From Owenia fusiformis (lineage: Eukaryota > Annelida > Polychaeta > Sabellida > Oweniidae): a stretch of 64,000 bases of DNA. This document shows positions 1 through 12,880 of the stretch, in pieces; position 1 is the first letter of the stretch; every line of letters starts with the position of its first letter. Location: positions 5,101,525 through 5,165,524 of the forward strand of contig CAIIXF020000004.1 of the NCBI GenBank assembly GCA_903813345.2, in the 5' to 3' direction. The position numbers were made by a program, and so were the translations under genes. The notes beneath the pieces were generated by a model that was not told where the DNA came from, made no database searches, and saw only the letters and a list, made by a program, of their open reading frames with translations.

Positions 1-19
1 CAGGCACTCATATTCCAAA

Positions 20-3000
20 ATGTTAGTCTACATTCTTCTAGGCTGTTTTGCTTTTTTGGTGTATGTCTTTATCAAAAAATACACGGATGGGAAATCAAAG
101 ATTATCGCAAAGATCCCAGGACCTAAAGGAATACCAATATTTGGGAATGCACTTCAAGTTGACCTGGAACGTATTCACAAAGATTTACTAAAATGGACTG
201 AGGAGTATGGGCCGATCTTTAAGTTGAATTTTGCCGGGGAATTGATAGTTGTACTTAACAGCTTTGATGCCATCTACGAAGCTCTTGTCACAAAATCAGC
301 AGATTTTGCAGGTCAGTTCACCATTATACCACCTATTGATGTTTCAAATAGTACCTTTTATTCAAATTCACAATTGTAAACGGAGGTATGCAATCAATGC
401 TCGACGACAGTCCAATCCTAGATAATGTTTTGCATTGTTTGCAAAACAAAAATGTTTTGGAACGTATGTATATAACACAATCTTACTAACTCAACTATCA
501 GGAGACATAGGATATGTTTAGAGGGGTTGTATCATACAATATGAAACAAGTCTCATCCCCTCGGCCCTCTTAGTAATCTGCTTCCATATTATCCCACGCC
601 AAAGTAAGCATTAAATATACATCGGATCTTGTGGATTCAATTCGTATGAATTAGATCGGGAATTTTTGAAAATCATTCATATAGAACCGTTTAAGGTGCC
701 ATGATACTTAACAGGAAATGACAAAACAGTAAATGACAAAAAAATCTTGCATTTTTAGACATTTTTTGATCAAAGATAACAGAGTTCTGTTTTGACCTCC
801 AGACAATTTAATTATTTCCACACATCATTTACATGACCAGGATCACAATGTGCATGGTCAGAATGACCCTAAGCATGATGAAATAATCTTTTCAGCCCTT
901 TGAAAATGTGACTGAAAAGTAGGAACTAGGGAAGGTCACTGAACAGAATCCTATGAATTTTTCAGAGAATGTGCCCAGTATAATGCTATAACTGATACAA
1001 TCTTTGAAATTTTAGAAAATTGTCTTAAACAAAAATGGCGGTCATAAAAAGGAAAATAGATTGCTTTTCAAATCAGTTTTTCATTTTTTCTTTTTCTATG
1101 AATGATATCAAATTTTCAAAGATTGTATCATTTAGAGCAATATATTGGGCACATTTCCTGAAAAATTCGAAAGATTCTGTTCAGTGATCTTTCCTACCTC
1201 CTACTTTTAGTTATTTTTCAGTAAAATATTCAGAGGGCTGAATAGGTTATTACATAATTTTTATGATCATTCTGACCATGGACATTGTGATCCTGGACCT
1301 GCAAATGGTATGTGGAACTAGTTAAATTGACTGGAGGTCAAAACAGAACTCTGTTTGTTCAAAACATGTCTCAAAATGCAAAAGTTTTTGTCACTTCCTG
1401 TTTTGTCATTTCCTGTTAAGTATCATGGCACCTTCCCCATGATCTCTTTACTTTTATGTTTACGATAGCTAGTTCAAAAGAATAAAACTGCATTATTTTT
1501 GGGTGGCTGCTCTTATACCTACCAATAATGTGCAATGCTGTTTGCTTACTTTCAAAGGCATAGGTCTCGCATCCTTGTAGAGGTTGACACATAAAGAAAC
1601 TTTTTCATATGAAGGAATGGTGTGTGGAAAGAGGGTTATTACATGAAATAGTGTGGTATACCTAGAATAATAAAATTGTTGACATTTTTCCGTCTAGACA
1701 TACTCTCCTATAAAACTGTTTATGGTTTCTACAGTATATGTCATTGATGCTATGTTAGTCTGACAGGCAGTGAGTAACACTGGCGGATCCAGAATCTAAC
1801 AAGCTAAGGGGGTCCCAAATTTTGGGTCAGGAAAAATATCGGGGCCCTAAAACCAAAACTTGGGCCTGAAGTTTTGATAATTTGGCCTAAAAATCCTCCA
1901 AAGGCCCATTTTTCTGAGGCCCAAAAACTTTTGGGCCCAAAAATCTTTGGGGCCATAAAAAATTGTCTCGATGTTTACATATTTATTTGCTTTTTCGACT
2001 CTTTACGCGCTAGGAACAGTTGGAATGCATGTTTTGTAAGGTCCAACTGAATATCGAATGAACTGATACAAAATCAAGTCCTTATAAGAAGTGATTGCCA
2101 GATGTACATCGCACAGGGTGACACAAAATACCATTCACTAAATGTAGAACCTTTTTCTCAATAATAAAAGAATCTTCGTGATTTTTTGTGTAGTAAGTTT
2201 AAGTGGTAGAAAGATTTTTGTACTTGTATAGCATCAACAACTCTGAGATTAAGAGGTATCACATTTCCCGTCCAGGTGTGCTCATGGTGAAATTGTCAAA
2301 AAAATGTTCAAAAAAACAATTTTCTGAAATTAGGATTTCTGTCTTAACCATTATTTGAGTCATTGCCGGATTGCTCTCATATATATTATTATCAATACCC
2401 ATTTTCACTCGATGAACTGACTCGCTTACTGGGTTAATGTTAAGAAGATATTTCTTAATTTCCAAGCTGTTGATGCTATGCAAGTATACCAATTTTTCTG
2501 ATATTAAATACTTTACTCTACTCTACTCATAAAAGATCATGAAAATTGGTTTATTATTGAGAAGTTATTCCAAAATTAGTGGTTGGCATTTTTGTCTCAC
2601 AAAACGATATGCATATTGATGCCCTGGTCCCATGCGCTCCGATTTTCCATACTGGCGGCCAGCGGATGAGTATTTTGTTCAAAATTGCATTCAGTTTTGA
2701 ACAAAATACTCATCAGCCTGGCGCCGGTGTTGAAGATGGGAGAAAATCTGGCCACGGCATAATTAAAGAATCGACGAGTATAGAAATAGGGTTATATTGT
2801 GATTATGTTTTCACTTGACTATTTTAGGTAGTTCTAGAGTATTTCAAACTAATTTTTGTTTCTCTAGGTCGAGCAAATGATACCTTCAGAGTTCAAGCAC
2901 TAGCAGAAGGCGCCGACGTCCTTTTTCAGGACTACACAGACAAAGTTAAATACATGAAGAAACTAATGCTCCAAGGACTCAAGATGTACGGCGAGGAACG

Positions 3001-6000
3001 TTCGAATATAGTCAAGATCACCCAAAGTGAAGTCAACTTGTGTATGGATAAATTTGCCGCTAAAAACAACGAGCCGTTCTATTATGACGACGCTGTTGAA
3101 ACGATGATTTTGAAAATCCTTGCAGAAGTAGTAAGTCGCCAGCTTTCTTCCAAAATGATTTCTTATTTGATTCATTATAAAAAGTGCATACATTTTACGT
3201 CATTTTTGGAAGGGAATGCGTAGAATAAGCTATTATAAATAGATCATAGATAATCTAATAAGGCGACGGGAGTGTTAATATTAATACATTATTATTTCAA
3301 ACAAAGACAGTAGCATTATGATCCTCTTGTAATAATAATAATTTATATCGTCCTCACTGGCGGATCCAGGGGTCATGCTGCTAGGGTTGTCCCTGAAAAA
3401 AATTATGGTCCCAAGACTTTTGTTGGGACTCAAAAATGGGTCTTTTGGCCATAATTTGGGCCTTTTTAGGCCAAATTATCCAAAGAGGGGCTTAATTTTT
3501 CAAAAGTTTGGTCCAATATTTGGTTTCAGGGTCTTCAGCGCAAGCACGTACATTTTTCGTGACTTTCCTGTGGACCCCCTCCTTGTTAGCTTCTGGATCC
3601 GCCAGTAGTCCTGACCGAACCATAACAATTGGATAATAGTTCTTAGTTTCACGAGAAGGTGAATAAACTAATTGACTGATAAAACAGAAATTTAGTTTTT
3701 ATATTATTAGATAGCTGGAGTTCAGTTTAAGGACGAGCACCCTTACATCAAACTAATTGCTGAGAGGCAAGCTAAGGCTGGAAGAGTAATGTCAGCAGGC
3801 AATGGAGTAGAACTTGACATGTTTCCATGGCTACGCTTTTTCGGAAATCAAAACTATAAAATACTGACGGAGGTGTGTAGAACAAGAAACATTGTTTTGG
3901 CGGATATGCGGAAAGAATGTGAGGTAATAATGAAATTGATATTTGATAATTTATTTATTCATTCATTTATTTATTTATTTAGCCTCCAATACTGAAGAAT
4001 AGTTTGACAATTAAAACAATCTTACACTATACCTTATGCTAATTAGACAATTACAATATCATGAATTATACATGTATACATGAGCAAAATTTAGACCCAA
4101 AATAACAATGGATACATTGGTAAATCAGCCAAAAAATCTTCTTTGGTACATAATTGAGACATTCTTACATGAAATAATCAAAATATTATCCCAATTTTTC
4201 ATTGGAAACCCCATGCCTAAAATAATGTTATATAAAACCTCACATGAAAGTTTCTTAAATGTAAGATTTTCCTTAATCAAATTTTCAATCATAATCTTTC
4301 TGATATCAACATAATTATCACAACCCATAATAAAATGATAAAGAATATCCAGGTGCTTAAGGGAAAAGACGAAAAAAGTTAACCAAACACAGTTAAGAAA
4401 ATGAAACATCTAAGAAATATTTGATTTGTAACATTGTATACCTTACAGTGCTGATCCAGGACACAATTGTATTCTTTACTATACATTTTGATTTTTGCAA
4501 ACTTCAATTTCTTCAACATTCGATACATTATTTACCATAAATAAAGTTTTTTTATCGTACATACCATCTTTTCCCAAACTTTACGACATGAATTTTTAGA
4601 ATTTTCACCCTCTTTATAGACAATATAATAAACACGATTATTCATTATTTATTAATTCTTCACCATCCATTACACTATGTACAGTGCATTACATTCTTCA
4701 CCATCCATTACACTATGTACAGTGCATTACATTCTTCACCATCCATTACACAATGTACATTGCATTACATTCTTCACCATCCATTATAATATGTACAGTG
4801 CATTACATGCTTCACCACACATTACTTCTCTACAGTCGGATGAAGTGTAAGTCACTCGTTATTTCTTGTGACTGAAATTCCCTACAAACGAGGACTATTA
4901 CGCGCGTACATACCGATCAACTGAACATAAAACTACGCGAGAATTTTTTCCTAGCTCACTCCAGTCACCATTTATTTCACCTAACATCACTTAATCTCAA
5001 ATAATTTCATATAAATGTATTTATTATTCGTGTTTATTGATAAATGCGTGTCCTTTAAAGTGCTTAAGTTAGAGCAAATTGCTCGCGTAGTTTTATCTTC
5101 AATTGATCGCCCGTAGTAATGCATTACGTTTTGTTTTAATTTTAAACCCTTTGTTGGTCAATTAGATAAAAACAGTATACTAAGTTATTTTTACCACTCA
5201 ACATCATCAAAGCTATGTTATAAATCGTGCCACATTATCCCTCCGTTCTCAGAGATCAATGGGCCTCCCAAGGTCGGATCATATATCATTGAAAACTTCT
5301 TGCATATATGCCAAGATAGTGACATAACCTCTAATTACAATCTTTACGACATTTTACACTCTTAACCATATATTACATTATTGACCATGCGTTGCGTAAT
5401 ATTCTTTACCACAGTAATTCTGACCTATACTTAACACTCGTATTATAAATAATATTCTCTATATCGAGCATAGTATTCATTACACTGTCATGTATATTTT
5501 GTATTTTGCCCCATGTGTATTTTGAGTGTGAAGTAATATTGTGTATGTTCGGAATGCCTTTAACTTTATCCTGTAAAAAATCTTATTTAACATTACTGAG
5601 AATTGAAAAAGTCATCAGGACAAAACAGGGGATGAATTATTCCGTCCCGCCTACTAAGTACTTAATTCTAAAATATTGTAGAAATCCATTGAATCCAACC
5701 ACAGCGTCATGGGAGTATTAATAAAAGCCCAAAGAGACCCCTTGACACCGCACCAAATATCAGATTCTAACATCATGATGGTGTCGGTGAATCTTATTGG
5801 TGCGGGATTTACCACGACAAAAGGCACAATCTCTGGGTTATTTCTGCTACTAATGAGACATCCAGATATACAGGCAAAGCTTCAAGAAGAGGTAGACCAA
5901 ATTGTCGGTAAAGACCGGAATCCGAGTGTTGACGATAAAGAAAACATGCCGTACCTTCAAGCGACGCTTATCGAAGTGTTACGTTATTTGACGCATGTGC

Positions 6001-8118
6001 CAATTTCGGTACCCCATAAAACTTTGGTAGACACGAGTGTTGCAGGATATGATGTTCCAAAGGGAATACAGGTAATACTCACACACTAACTAAAAGATGA
6101 ACTGTGTAACCATTTAGATTAAACATAGTTCTCCCTTTGGAATAGAAACCAAGCAATCGTTTTTTAGTTTTAATGATTTCATAGAAATGTATTTCAAATC
6201 AAAAGGATTAAGCTTTACCCACAGTTAGTATTTAATAATTTCATGTTCTTATCTTTTCGAATTCGATGGTTTGGACGAACATATTTGCGATGCACCACGA
6301 TCCCTCATTGTTTCCTGATCCTTGGCAGTTTAAGCCAGAACGTTGGTTGGATGATGATGGTAATCTGGTATCTCTGGAGGAACGAAATAAGTGAGTAATT
6401 ACCTACCTATTGTATTGTTCTAGATTGTATTGATCCTTTTTTCAAAGTTTATCTGTGACTTTTTGTGCAACAGAATTGACAGTGCAATTGCACTATCTAA
6501 ATAACACACGTCGACGACTAAGTCATCACTGGAGAGGTTAAGCTACCGTATAAAATCCAAAACGCAACTTAAAGGGTTCCGATTAGCATCCCGTATAAAA
6601 ACAATATGGCGGCTCCAGGCGAATCAACTGGATCAGTCCATTTTTAAGAAATAAGGGGAGTTCTGTAAAATCCAGTTTATTGAAATTGTCTTTGAGATAA
6701 AGTAATCCGTTTATAATGATTTTGAAAACGTTATCCAAAGAGTGATTGCGTTCAAAGAATACAAGTACAACAGCCAATATAAATCCTTGTATTAGAAACC
6801 GGTTTGTCTTGCTTTGTTTCATTTGTAGGATATTTCATATGCCAAGCTGTGTGCTATTACGTTATGGGGAAATTTAGATGCCAATTTTTCCTTATTATAC
6901 ACAAATAGAAGATCCTGAAACTTCACCCATAAATGTGGAATTGATTTGTCAAAATAAAAATCACCCTTTTATAAATGTGTGACGATCTATAATATACTTA
7001 TGCTATATAACAGTTAGAGGTGTTGACACAACGACCTCGAACCTGTGAACCCTTGAGTATTATTCCGGGATCGGGCCTTTTATACTAAACGGTGAGCAAC
7101 ACCAGAAACGAGCGTTCGATTTGCTAAACGATATGCGTCACCCTTTAAACGTATCAATCGGTCCTATACAAATACATGTAGAGTTCACACATAAATAGCC
7201 GTTCAGCTCTAGTGTTTGTTTAGACTACACCATAGCTTGTAATGATTACATAGTATCCCATTGATGAAGTTCAATAGCTGGTTTTCTAATACATATTTTA
7301 AACGAGCTCGTTTCGTAAGATTATTGGAGTTAAATCATGCGTAACATACATCATCTTCTTCAGAAAGAATTATACTCTGCATCGAAATCAAAATTGCAAG
7401 GATAGTATTCAACAGACATGAGTATAATGATTCCCGTTGATAGCAACGTGAAATTTTAAAACCTCCCGTTCTAAACACGCAACATTGAAGTTGAACGGGT
7501 ATCTGAAGTAGACTAAAGCGATACAATCCTATATTGATTCAATGTACTTTGCGTTTACGTATACGTTTTGAAAAACCGCATTTGCTTAACCTCTCCACTT
7601 TCTGTTGAACAAACTTGGAAAAATCATAGTTACCCAACCTCAATATCATAAATATAAATAATAACGTTATTCTATGATTCTTAACATTTGGGATTTTAAG
7701 CTTGCAATATTTTACACAACCTAAACGTGAATGGAAAATATTAAAGTGATGCATATGTATGGGCGATCCGTCGTACCTTAGTTTGTTTTTTGATTTTATA
7801 TGCAAGCTTAGATTCCCTGATATACAGAAATGACAAGAACGTAAAAGTTTGTACATGTTTGTACTCGAATCATTGAATGAGAAGAATTTTATTCATATTT
7901 ATTTTAGAGCTATCTCATTTGGAGCTGGTCGACGTGTTTGTGTCGGGGAACAGTTTGCAAGAACCAGATTATTCCTGTTCTGTGCTACATTGTTGCAGAA
8001 ATTTACGATCAGTCCACCAGATGGCTCTCAAAGTCCGTCACCTGATCCACGTGACTTTCCTCTTGGAATTGTACTCCACCCTGTGCCATTTCAAATCAAG
8101 GCAATAGCGAGACAATAA
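20..8118 (+). CDS. Cytochrome P450, CYP2 clan, multi-exon
   Basis: Haem-thiolate monooxygenase expected on the endoplasmic reticulum membrane. Exons read: 20-311, 2868-3130, 3711-3923, 5705-6071, 6266-6390 and 7908-8118 (stop TAA). The N-terminus is a hydrophobic anchor followed by a basic stretch and the proline hinge KIPGPKGIPIFGN. Later hallmarks are the I-helix GAGFTTT, the K-helix ExxR in EVLRY, FKPERW, and the haem loop FGAGRRVCVGE with its cysteine ligand. About 490 residues is normal for the family. Phases show that a short exon (length 3n+2) is missing between 3923 and 5705. Micro-exons 4835-4845 and 5253-5272 both fit the frame and have AG/GT borders, but neither is proven. The exon at 6266 has no AG before it (the sequence reads ttcg). 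The gene may be functional or just starting to decay. Substrate is not predictable; CYP1/CYP17-like relatives are likely from general resemblance. Confidence 0.88.
693..1434. repeat. 742-bp long inverted repeat (foldback or MITE) in P450 intron 1
   Basis: The left arm starts AAGGTGCCATGATACTTAAC and the right arm ends with its reverse complement. Arms of about 340 bp match with scattered differences and meet near position 1062. No coding capacity is visible. A clear target-site duplication was not found. Confidence 0.85.
1778..1960. mobile_element. Truncated copy of the CACTGGCGGATCC element family
   Basis: Begins CACTGGCGGATCCAGAA and continues with G-runs and 'ggcccaaaa' motifs as in the intact element at 3355. 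No matching right terminus was found, so it is a fragment. Confidence 0.55.
2664..2717. repeat. Perfect short hairpin
   Basis: GATGAGTATTTTGTTCAAAA is followed by its reverse complement after about 10 bases. It lies in P450 intron 1, within a stretch flanked by diverged 'actggcggcc' and 'ggcgccggt' sequence, and so may be the core of a small MITE. Confidence 0.65.
3355..3607. mobile_element. 253-bp MITE, ACTGGCGGATCCAG termini, 5-bp TSD
   Basis: Terminal inverted repeats [C/T]ACTGGCGGATCCAG and CTGGATCCGCCAGT[A/G] enclose a G-rich, 'ggcccaaa'-type body. The direct repeat GTCCT flanks it at 3350-3354 and 3608-3612. It is non-autonomous and lies in P450 intron 2. Confidence 0.75.
4650..4830. 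repeat. 38-bp minisatellite, about 4.5 copies
   Basis: The motif ttcttcaccatccattac recurs at 4656, 4694, 4732, 4770 and, diverged, near 4808, a constant 38-bp step. It lies in P450 intron 3. The short open frame across it is just the repeat read through. Confidence 0.85.
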
Positions 8119-8826
8119 AACAAAGCGTGGGATCTAAGTATATGGAGATACTACATCCTTGACACAGACGATATTTCAGGGCCTCTCTAGTTTTGGACGA
8201 TATACTCAAAACTCTCAATTTTTTAAACCCCACTTAAGTTAGACGTTTTTCTATGAAAACGTTAAAAACAGTGATATTTCGCCTCTAAGCATGTAACACC
8301 ATTACTAGAACATATCGTTCCAGAAGTTGTATGTTTTTAATACGACGTATTTGTTTTTTTGGCACTTGTATATCACTTTGACCTGGAAATTCACGAGATA
8401 ACGTTAATGTAAGCAGAATTTATTACAGCATATATGAGTCTGTTAAAAGGGGTTACTATAACCTTTTCACGAACCTAGTCACTGCATTGTGGAGATGTAG
8501 AATTTACGAATAAAAGCTAAAATGTTAACCTACATTCTTCTGGGGTGTTTTGCTTTTTTAGTGTGTTTGTTTATCAAAAACATATAGTACAAATGAGAAA
8601 TCAAGAATTATCGCAAAGATCCGGGACCTAAAGGGATACCAATATTTGGAAATGCTCTTCAAGTTAATTTTGAACATGTTCACAAAGATTTACTGAAATG
8701 GACTGGGGAGTATGGACCAATCTTCAAATTGAACTTTGCAGGGGGCTTGGTTGTTGTACTCAACAGTTATGATGCCATCTACGAAGCTCTTGTCACAAAA
8801 TCAGCAGATTTTGCAGGTCAGATCTA

Positions 8827-9253
8827 AAGTTACATCATCGTGAAATCAATGGTTCAAAATCCGTATCTGAGTTTTGTATGAAATAAAACCAGACCATATA
8901 ATATTATTTAGCCAACAAATTATGACATTTCGGAATATAGAAAAAATATTTTATAACATAATTAAACCCATCAACATCAGAAATTTGAACAATACATACT
9001 AAAAACATATTATTACTAAAGTAACGGCACATCGGGCCAATCGTTCTATTTTGTATTGACCATTTTTCAAACGCGACTTTTTAAGCTACAGAGAATTGAC
9101 AGTACACTGACGCCATCCAAATTACACACGTTGACGACTATTAAAGTCATCACTTTCTGTTGCATAAACATGTTAAAAACACAGTAACACATCAACCCAA
9201 TATATGTAAACAATAACGTTATTCTCTGATCAATTCTTAAACTAGATATAGTA
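8827..9253. other. Residual P450-copy intron
   Basis: AT-rich sequence after the decayed first exon. I see no exon, RNA gene or clear repeat before the transposon starts at 9254. Confidence 0.5.
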
Positions 9254-12200
9254 CTCTGTGGCTAGTCGATCTATGTGGATGCAGTCAGGCACATGTAATG
9301 TTTCGTGAGTTCCCGCCTCTGTACTTTTCAATGGAAGAATTTTGCACTTCTGTTTAAATAATCTATATTTACTCATCCGTGTATATCATACTTCATTGAT
9401 TTAGAAAACCAAAGCTACGCTATAAACACACATTCTCTGATATTTTTACGGAGAATAGATAACTCAAACGAGTTCACTCGAACAGTTTTATCATCTCGCT
9501 CATAGCTGTGAGAAGGTATGTATAATTTGCCATAGGTTTACCTTGTAATGGGGAATACAAAAATCAAGTGATATAATTATTTCACATACACAAATATGTC
9601 TGTGTGAAGTAAAATACAAATACAATGCGTTCTATAATATTTTTGGGGTTATGGTATGAAATATCCGCTTTAAAAAGGCAATTTAATTATGATGTATCGT
9701 GTGGATTAGTAGCCGTTCTGATTGGATTCATTGAACAGACTGGCTAGGTTTCAATTGAATCATTTTGAATGTGTGTATTTTTAATATTTTAATCCACAGT
9801 GTCCAAAAACAATAATAATGCTATATTGGTAATTGGAAAGATTCCACTTACCACGATTTCAAAAAATTGTAAATAGATAATATTATTCTTCAATTATGGT
9901 CATTTGTTTCAAGGAATCTGGAGGCTCGTTCAGCTGAGCTGACAAAATCATCAAGAATTACGGATGGTCCATCTGTTGGCTGCTCATTGTCACTTTCAAG
10001 GAATGTTAATGGCTCTGAAACTTGTAGCCTTGCCCAAGTCGGTATTTATTTACTTATCTGATCTTGAATTATTACCACCTTGTACAATCCAATGTATCAT
10101 CGCTGATATTATGCTAAGTTATTCAGCGGTTCCAAGATTCCCATAATACCTAGGCTACCTAAGGGTATCGCAAAACCATATTGATTGACAATATGGACAT
10201 GGACACAACGTGTGACTTCAGGCTGATTGACCAATCAAAACGTTATCAGGTTGACCTGCATAAAAAAAGCAAACTACCCGTCTAGGACTTGAAATTCAAT
10301 GATTTGATCGAGTGTTTCTTGAGAGTTACAATATATTATGTTATTAAATGTACATTGGAATGTAAGCAGTCATTAATACTCGTCTAAATGAAATCATGCA
10401 ATTCAATGTTGATTCAAAATCAAAACTGAATTTGCGATGGAAATGCACGAAGACCTAGTCCGGTATGATTTGTCAAATTTTACCGACAAAAACATTGGGT
10501 CGGTAAAGCACGTGGCTCTCTCTTGGGTACAAGGCGGTCATAATAGAAATCAAGATAAGTAAAAGAGACCGACTTGGGCAAGGTTATGAAACTTGATTTG
10601 TGGGTATTCTAGTGGGTCGATGGGTCTTTTGCTCTGAATTCACTTCATTGGCGTACCTAATTTCAACATTTTCATTGTCATCATTACATGTTATGGACCC
10701 GTTTTTCAAATTAACAGTATTAGCGATAAAACCATAGTTTTTGGCTCACACAGTGAGCCTATGGGATCGACCAGGCGTCCGTCCGTTGGTCCGGACGGTT
10801 GGTCCGTCCGTTTGTCCGTCCGTCCATTGGTCCGTCCGTCTGTCAACATTGGCTGCAAAAATTAAAACTGCTATTCGGATTGAGTCATTTTCACATTCAT
10901 TTTATGCATATCCATAATGTCTATTTGACCTATCATCGCCATTTCCCAAGTTCGCCCGGTTTCCGAGAAATTGCTGATTTTTAAATTTCGAGAAAAATCG
11001 ATCTGATGATAGCCTTATAGAAAGTCAAGAGAAGTGAAGAAAATATTGAAAAATTACCAGTCCAGTCCATTTCCAGGTCCAAGTCCAGGTCCAGGTCCAA
11101 GTCAAGGTCCAGTTTAGGTCCAAGTTCAGATCTAGGTCTAATAAGGTTTAATCTAGGTCAAAGGTCAAGAACTAGGTCAAATCCAGTACTTTGTCATTTT
11201 TTTCAATTTTCTCAGTCGTCCTTCAATATTTTTGCTCCGTTTTTTAAATCATGTTCCTTGGAAAAAAGCTAATCCCTACAGGCAAGTTATTTTTGATCAC
11301 TCTTACCGTTTTTGAGATATGGCATCCGAAAAGTAGGTCACAATAAAAAGTTCTTGGAATTCAATGTATAAGTTATGAAATATGTGTAGAATTGTCCAAG
11401 AAATCCGAATCTGCAAACCAGATTTTGATCCGACTTCCGGTTCGGAAGATATGGTATTTTGAAATCTCAAAAATTGCTATTTTGGTATCCCATGTTAAGT
11501 CAATGGGGCTTGAGAAAATTATCAATTGTAACAACACAACACTAGATACAGCTTGGATGCAGCCAACTTAATAAGAATCTACAATAGAAGCCATCCTCAA
11601 AATCTACTTTCCTTCAAAATTTGGACACTAAAAGGCCTAGGTCAAAATCTAGGTCAAATTCATAGTTTTTCCTTTGACTACAACAAATCATATCTGAACC
11701 AACAACAAAGGACTCATCTTTTATTGATCTCATATTTACCAATACTTTTGTTTGAAAATCAGGATATACATTCCTCTGAAGGTTCTACACTGTGTGAGCA
11801 CAGGACCGTGGGTCCTTTATTTCATCTGTAATGGCATTTTCCAGTTGATGGGTTTATATATAGTATATTCAATTTTTCATGAGGGTGTCTTTAGACTACT
11901 TGTAATGGGGTGGCTAATTACTTTACTGAATGAGGAATGTTTATCCAAACAATGGATACAAAGAAAATCTGGCCAGTTGTCCATCAGTAAAAAAATCATC
12001 ATGATAAAAGTATAATATATTAAAGCATCCATTTGTTACCGTTCTGAATCCAAATGATACATAGGTGCATCCATTTTATACGTATATGTTGACGTTTACG
12101 AAATGTTTTTCAAATATCTTCCCTATAACAGAAATATGGTAGCTGAAACTTTCACACATTGTCATACTATGTATATTGAATATGTATGCAAGATTTCAAG

Positions 12201-12347
12201 TCACAATGTTAAGTAGAAACTCTGAAATCATGTACCTCGATTTGCTGTCATATTTTTGCAATGATCCCATTTCCTATAATGTACGCGTGTACCCACGATA
12301 CATTACATATAAATGACTGCATCCACATAGATCGACTAGCCACAGTG
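9254..12347. mobile_element. 3.1-kb non-autonomous DNA transposon with CACTGTG terminus and 5-bp TSD
   Basis: The left terminus is CTCTGTGGCTAGTCGATC and the right terminus, read inward, is CACTGTGGCTAGTCGATC. The inverted match runs for 34 bp with one mismatch. The direct repeat TAGTA flanks it exactly (9249-9253 and 12348-12352). The interior holds short open frames I cannot assign, a CCGTCCGT-rich stretch at 10770-10850 next to 'ggctcacacagtgagcc', and degenerate 'aggtccaagtcc' repeats at 11050-11170. No transposase motif was recognised. CAC termini and a 5-bp duplication are typical of Transib and RAG-like elements; some hAT elements also make 5-bp duplications. Family is uncertain. Confidence 0.8.
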
Positions 12348-12743
12348 TAGTATACAGAAATACCGATAAGGTAAAAGTTTCTTATTTAGAAACTCAAATC
12401 ATTGAATGAGTAACAAATTGTATCCATATTTATTTTAGAGCTATTTCATTTGGAGCTGGCCGACGTGTTTGTGTCGGGGAACAATTTGCAAGAACCAGAT
12501 TATTCCTGTTCTGTGCTACATTGTTGCAGAAAGTCACGATCAGTCCACCAGATGGCTCTCAAAGTCCGTCACCTGATCCACGTGACTTTCCTCTCGGAAT
12601 TGTACTCCATCCTGTGCCATTCCGAATCAAGGCAATAGCGAGACAAAAAACAAATCGTGAGGTCTAAGTAATGGATATAAGTGGTTCACATGGAAATTTA
12701 AAACATCCTTGGTGTATTTTTGTATCAAAATTCGATACTATAA

Positions 12744-12880
12744 GTTATTCAACGATTCGAGTGAAATACAGAAAATATTCTTCCCGAGAAGGTTGTATTT
12801 CACGATGCGCTAGCAGAGTGAAATACAGACGTTCAGGGGAAGAATATTTTCTGTATTTCACGAGAAATCATTGAATAACG
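12744..12880. mobile_element. 137-bp palindromic MITE
   Basis: Starts GTTATTCAACGATTC and ends with the diverged complement GAAATCATTGAATAAC. Both arms carry GTGAAATACAGAAAATATTC. No coding potential. Confidence 0.75.

Larger units (their letters stand above)
8521..12667 (+). pseudogene. Decayed tandem copy of the P450 gene (first and last exons only)
   Basis: The first-exon copy at 8521-8816 starts MLTYILLGCFAFLV, nearly identical to the intact gene. It hits an in-frame stop after about 19 codons and has lost a base in the GPKG hinge region. Its donor position is kept. The last-exon copy at 12439-12667 keeps the haem loop FGAGRRVCVGEQFA, but the original stop codon is mutated so the frame runs six codons further. 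Acceptor context TTTATTTTAG is also kept. The middle exons are absent; a 3.1-kb transposon fills most of the gap. This is a local duplicate of the upstream gene that lost its internal exons. A functional product is very unlikely. Confidence 0.88.

Noticed and set aside
11553-12015. Overlapping open frames inside the 3.1-kb element as a transposase
   Set aside because: Only 60-90 codons each, no catalytic motif, low-complexity composition.
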